From assembly GCF_003315205.1 (NCBI RefSeq), contig NZ_QNRR01000002.1, positions 590,881-654,880 of the forward strand: 64,000 nucleotides of DNA, given 5' to 3'. Of this stretch, positions 60,592-64,000 are shown piece by piece. Under the pieces are notes generated by a model. That model worked only from the letters and a program-made list of their open reading frames with translations. It was not told the DNA's origin and ran no database searches. Origin of the DNA: Roseimicrobium gellanilyticum. Lineage in GTDB: Bacteria > Verrucomicrobiota > Verrucomicrobiia > Verrucomicrobiales > Verrucomicrobiaceae. Each line of letters starts with the position of its first letter. Position 1 is the stretch's first letter. A program made the translations under genes and the position numbers.

Positions 60592-61062
60592 CTAAGCAGA
60601 ATCGCCCAGTTCCCTCTGCACTGGCGCCAGTGTGAAGTGCAACAAGGCAGGGACCAGGATCGCCATGGCATGCGCGAAGCCCAGTGGTTGCTGGCAGAAA
60701 TTTTCCAAGGCTTGTTCGGATGCCGGGGAGCCGGTAAAGACCGCGACCACCCAGCAAAAGACGACAATGTCGATGAACGATGGGCATCCCGTGTGGTAGA
60801 TATGTCTTAGCACCAACCAAGCGAACAAGCCCCCTCCCACTGCGATCGAGATGAATTGAAGATTGGCCAGCGCAAACTGGTAGTGCCCCACCATTTCGGG
60901 CCATGTCAGCACGACTACAACGGTGAATCCTGCCAGCCAACCGAAGGCCAGACCCCTGCTGAGTTTCGAGTGTTTTGGCCCAAGGGTGAACCACGACCAG
61001 AACACCGGAAGTATCAGCACACCCAGCCAGAAGAAGAAATCCCTGCGGAAATTCGCGTGCAT
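60592..61062 (-). CDS. Membrane protein, paralogue of 59844-60581 (short form)
   Basis: 156 residues: MHANFRRDFFFWLGVLILPV, FWSWFTLGPKHSKLSRGLAF and so on, with about four membrane helices. Aligned with the neighbour it ends where the long form has about three further helices, so it may be a truncated copy; the shared ending HFTLAPVQRELGDSA still looks clean. Ten bases separate the two. No function is known. Confidence 0.55.
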   Translation of the reverse strand: MHANFRRDFFFWLGVLILPVFWSWFTLGPKHSKLSRGLAFGWLAGFTVVVVLTWPEMVGHYQFALANLQFISIAVGGGLFAWLVLRHIYHTGCPSFIDIVVFCWVVAVFTGSPASEQALENFCQQPLGFAHAMAILVPALLHFTLAPVQRELGDSA

Positions 61063-61113
61063 TGCCGTGCCCTTATTGGATCGATTCCACCACGACGCGT
61101 ATTTCGTGTCGAG

Positions 61114-61593
61114 CTAGTTCTTTTTCGCCCTGGGTTTTTGTTTCGTGAGCACACATTCCTCTGGGAAGTAGTGCTGGCCGGTCGAGTTCTTGATCTTCCA
61201 CTCCAGCTTGCCTTTCACGATTTTCATCTCGGCTTCACCTTCGCCATCGCCGTAGCCGCTCTTGAATTTTACCGAGGCCACGCCATTCACCACGGTGCCA
61301 GTGATGGAAGGCGGGCTGCCAAATTCCTTCAAGACCGTATCCACACGCCGGCCACCGCCGACCACGGAGTTGTGATAACCTTCAATCTTGTCGCCGGTCT
61401 GCACGAGGTCGAAACCGAAACCGCTCTCTTTGGTTTGGAAGTTCCAGTCTCCTGTGAAGTCTGGCGCGGCTGCTGGTTGTTCAGTGGGCTTTTTCTTGTC
61501 TTCAGCTTGCAGGGAGATGCAAAGCAGCGTTGCAAGGGCTAGCGAAGCACTTTTCACAAAACCACGGCGGCACAAGTTCACGCTGATCATCAT
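61114..61593 (-). CDS. Secreted beta-rich protein, unknown function
   Basis: 159 residues from MMISVNLCRRGFVKSASLAL. Signal peptide to about residue 30 (LCISLQA). The mature part, DFTGDWNFQTKESGFGFDLV followed by QTGDKIEGYHNSVVGGGRRV and VASVKFKSGYGDGEGEAEMK, looks like a small beta barrel (lipocalin-like) with a short C-terminal helix and basic tail. No active-site motif. It opens the run of minus-strand genes from the membrane paralogues, but is not obviously linked to them. Confidence 0.65.
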   Translation of the reverse strand: MMISVNLCRRGFVKSASLALATLLCISLQAEDKKKPTEQPAAAPDFTGDWNFQTKESGFGFDLVQTGDKIEGYHNSVVGGGRRVDTVLKEFGSPPSITGTVVNGVASVKFKSGYGDGEGEAEMKIVKGKLEWKIKNSTGQHYFPEECVLTKQKPRAKKN

Positions 61594-61673
61594 GGTGGCG
61601 TGTTTAACACGAGCTTTGCACCACGCAACGCTCGATGCGTTTACGATTTGGAAACCTTTTCCGAACGCGAGCG

Positions 61674-63341
61674 CTAGTTACCCTCCGTCTCCCGCCCCTC
61701 CCACGGAGTCCTGCGAATGACACTGTTCAGCATGTAAAACGCTCCGCTCATCACCAGCGCTTCTCCAACGAGAAATGCCCAGAACCACCCCTCCTTCCAT
61801 GTCCACCACGATGCGACACCGATGAAGGCTGAGACCAGCGTGACGGCGAGCATGAGCACGCATCCCATGCTGGGATCGCGCTGTTCTTCGGGAGGTTTCG
61901 CAAGCGGGAGCCAGGTGCCCATGAGGGCGGGAGTGAGGGAGAACGTGGGAAGGAAAAAGAGCGCGGGCAGCATCATCACTAGTGGTACCGGAGACTTCTG
62001 GATGACGGCCATCACCGCACTCTGCAGCACCAGCATGGGCAGCGTGAGCAGCGCCAGCACCGCTTTTCTTGTGCCGTGGAACAGAGGGGCCCAGTGGGAG
62101 AGGGGGGCGATGTGAAACAAGGCTGTGGCCCGCCAGTGCTCGGAGCGCTGCAGCAGGAGCATGGCCTGCAGGGGGATGATGCCCATGTAGCAGGCCATGA
62201 AGGCCTGCAGCCAGGAAAACCTCTCCGTACGGTCTCCGCTGCTGGAAGTCAGCACCATGATGAAAGGCATCACCAGCAGAGGGGCGATGCCCGGATACAG
62301 TCGCAGCTTCATCTCGCGGTCGCGGAACATGTAGGCGGTGGTGAGCATGAAAGCCTGCTTCTCCGTAGTGTCCCGCAGCCACCAGCGGAGCAGCGGGAGA
62401 TTGAGCAGCTGCTTGAGACGTTTGCCGCGTGGCTGTGTGGCGGACTCCACCGGGTTTGCCATTTCATTGAGCGCCATCAAGCCCTTCCCATACGCGGAGC
62501 CCAGCACGCCAAAGGCGAACCAACTCACCAGTGCTGTCGCTGCGAGCCCCGTGCCTGCCGCGATGAGCAATCGCGGTGAAGCACCGGAGCCTGACACTAC
62601 GGAGTCGAGCGCGCCGAACCAGACTGGCGGGAGTGCCAGTGCCCATGGGCTGAAGGCTTCGATGCTCGTGAGGTCCTTCATGCCCAGTGCGCGTGGCAGG
62701 ATCTGGGCACCCACCACCATCACCACGGCGAGCAGGGATTGCAGGCCCGCCAGCACGTTGTCCAGCCGCTCGCGCCCCATCCATTTCAGACACAGGTTGT
62801 ACACCAGCACGATGCAGGCGGAGCAGAAGACCATGAGCAGCACCGTAGAAACGAAGTGTGCCGGAATGAAGGCATACGTCGCACCCTTGCTCCACAGTCC
62901 TGCCACCATGCCAATCGCATTCAGGGAAAGTGCGAGCAGCAGAGCGAAACATACGAGCACGGCAATCTTCGCCCGCAGGAGCTGCCGTGGTGTCACCGGT
63001 CGGTGAAGAAGGATTTCCGCCTCCTCCTTCATGAAGAGCATGGTGCCTGCATTCGCTGCCAGAGTCAGGCTGGCGAACATGAGCGTCCAGGCGTGCAGCA
63101 CGCTGGCGAAGGTGAATGTCTCCAGCGTGGGAGCGAGCACGGCGGGCACGGCGCCGAACACTCCGAACAGCAACATCGAAATCCCGAGTCCCATGTGCTT
63201 CCGCGCCTGGTGGGAGGCAGCGTGCTGCGCGGCGCGTCCTCGAAAAAGCAGCTTCCAGAAGAGGCGTCGCAGCACCGCCTCCGTGGAAAGAACCTTCGCC
63301 GGAGAATCGAACAGCGCGGGGCTGGTGGCGCGATCGTGCAT
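61674..63341 (-). CDS. ABC exporter permease
   Basis: 555 residues with about twelve hydrophobic stretches, such as LGISMLLFGVFGAVPAVLAP, AKIAVLVCFALLLALSLNAI and VVMVVGAQILP. It precedes, by 26 bases, the ATP-binding gene of the same transcript, which supports an ABC-2-like export system. A long cytoplasmic loop around ALGMKDLTSIEAFSPWALAL and RHAR-like positively charged linkers is present. No match to a named substrate class. Starts at the ATG 63341. Confidence 0.8.
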   Translation of the reverse strand: MHDRATSPALFDSPAKVLSTEAVLRRLFWKLLFRGRAAQHAASHQARKHMGLGISMLLFGVFGAVPAVLAPTLETFTFASVLHAWTLMFASLTLAANAGTMLFMKEEAEILLHRPVTPRQLLRAKIAVLVCFALLLALSLNAIGMVAGLWSKGATYAFIPAHFVSTVLLMVFCSACIVLVYNLCLKWMGRERLDNVLAGLQSLLAVVMVVGAQILPRALGMKDLTSIEAFSPWALALPPVWFGALDSVVSGSGASPRLLIAAGTGLAATALVSWFAFGVLGSAYGKGLMALNEMANPVESATQPRGKRLKQLLNLPLLRWWLRDTTEKQAFMLTTAYMFRDREMKLRLYPGIAPLLVMPFIMVLTSSSGDRTERFSWLQAFMACYMGIIPLQAMLLLQRSEHWRATALFHIAPLSHWAPLFHGTRKAVLALLTLPMLVLQSAVMAVIQKSPVPLVMMLPALFFLPTFSLTPALMGTWLPLAKPPEEQRDPSMGCVLMLAVTLVSAFIGVASWWTWKEGWFWAFLVGEALVMSGAFYMLNSVIRRTPWEGRETEGN

Positions 63342-63367
63342 GAGCGGCGTGGGTTTTCTTTTTCTGC

Positions 63368-64000
63368 TCAGTGTTTCACCATGAGTTGCTTGGCAAAATC
63401 CTGCGCCCGCGCCTCGAGATGCGTGAGACCCGTGAGCTGTGTGAAGAGATGCTCCAGTGTTCCCGCCTGGTGCTCACGTACCAGGGCGCCGGGATCGCCC
63501 TCAACCAGAAGCCTGCCTTGCACCATGATGGCCACGCGATTGCACACGCGCTCGACGACATCGAGAATATGCGAGCTGTAGACGATGGTCTTGCCCTCGC
63601 GCGCCAGCGTCTCCAGCAGTGCCTTGAAGCCAACCGCGGCGTTTGCGTCGAGGCCGTCCAGAGGTTCATCCAGGAAGACGACGCGCGGGTTGTGCAGCAG
63701 CGCGGCGGTGATCACCACCTTGCGCTTCATGCCTTTGGAGTAGGCACCTAGCAGCTTTGTCTCAAGAGTGTTCCAATCGAGCTCGAAAAAATCAAGGAAC
63801 TGGCGGATGCGCGGCTTTGCTTCTTGCTCAGAGATACCATACAAGGCGCCGACCATCAGGAGAAACTCCAGGCCGGTGAGCGCCTCGTACACGGCGCCCG
63901 AGTCCGGGACGAATCCCAGCAGCCGCTTTGCTCCGATGGGGTCCGCGGCTACGTCCACACCGCAGATGATCGCTGTGCCCGCATCCGGCTTCAGCATGCC
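63368..64000 (-). CDS. ABC exporter ATP-binding protein (partial)
   Basis: At least 211 residues; the N-terminus with the Walker A motif lies beyond the window edge, where the frame is still open (the last codon visible encodes Gly before MLKPDAG). The Q-loop region RLLGFVPDSGAVYEALTGLE, the signature SKGMKRK (a diverged LSGGQ, about residue 90 of the visible part), Walker B VVFLDEPLDGLD and the H-switch IVYSSHILD are present. It powers export through the permease whose gene lies 26 bases downstream. Substrate unknown. Confidence 0.88.
   Translation of the reverse strand, partial: GMLKPDAGTAIICGVDVAADPIGAKRLLGFVPDSGAVYEALTGLEFLLMVGALYGISEQEAKPRIRQFLDFFELDWNTLETKLLGAYSKGMKRKVVITAALLHNPRVVFLDEPLDGLDANAAVGFKALLETLAREGKTIVYSSHILDVVERVCNRVAIMVQGRLLVEGDPGALVREHQAGTLEHLFTQLTGLTHLEARAQDFAKQLMVKH

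Overview
The window reads as chromosomal DNA of a Verrucomicrobiota bacterium, probably near Verrucomicrobiaceae. This is inferred from gene content: an ECF sigma factor, a FecR/LamG membrane protein and a giant PSCyt1-DUF1549-DUF1553 cytochrome protein in one operon, a tandem family of pseudopilin-like proteins, a ThuA protein, a PL6 lyase, a DUF1080-free set of secreted sugar-acid enzymes, and carboxynorspermidine synthase next to speA. GC content is high and genes are dense on both strands. I found no tRNA, rRNA, CRISPR array, prophage or complete transposase gene.

Layout. 1-6.4 kb: partial GNAT enzyme, a frameshifted NTF2-like gene, fumC, rpsN and fmdB-like genes, a CNNM/CorC transporter, and a minus-strand group of small proteins that includes two related unknown proteins around an ABM monooxygenase. 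6.4-10.1 kb: a DUF72 protein, then a four-gene unit (NAD(P)-binding protein, cupin, DoxX, ECF41 sigma factor) preceded by a sequence that matches the known ECF41 promoter. 10.1-17.8 kb: a membrane acyltransferase, a sugar oxidoreductase/isomerase pair divergent from an AraC regulator, a glycosyltransferase and a PIG-L-like protein. 17.8-27.6 kb: a beta-propeller glycosidase-like protein with its FadR-type regulator (and a fitting operator), a nucleoside deoxyribosyltransferase-like protein, the sigma/FecR-LamG/DUF1549-DUF1553 operon and a D,D-carboxypeptidase.

28-44 kb: secreted unknown proteins, a thioredoxin, a proline-rich lipoprotein, uxaC, then five tandem pseudopilin-like paralogues (one broken by a stop codon) downstream of an orphan histidine kinase; a translationally coupled phosphodiesterase/PL6 lyase pair; a His/Tyr-rich secreted protein; ThuA. 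44-54 kb: core metabolism (hisC-mnmE, an MFS transporter, speA plus carboxynorspermidine synthase, hisD). 54-64 kb: dhaK, dhaL and an LsrF-like aldolase split by a group of membrane/stress proteins (CsbD-type lipoprotein, YqjD-like proteins, DUF4336), then paired membrane paralogues and an ABC exporter that runs off the window end.

Three palindromic elements of nearly identical size (about 140 bp) at 47.0, 54.2 and 56.4 kb share an inverted-pair architecture resembling REPINs; a related-looking inverted pair frames the sigma-factor promoter at 26.6 kb. The best regulatory calls are the ECF41 promoter (7439-7465) and the FadR-type operator (20230-20242). The most unusual coding feature is the pseudopilin-like tandem array (33.7-37.2 kb).
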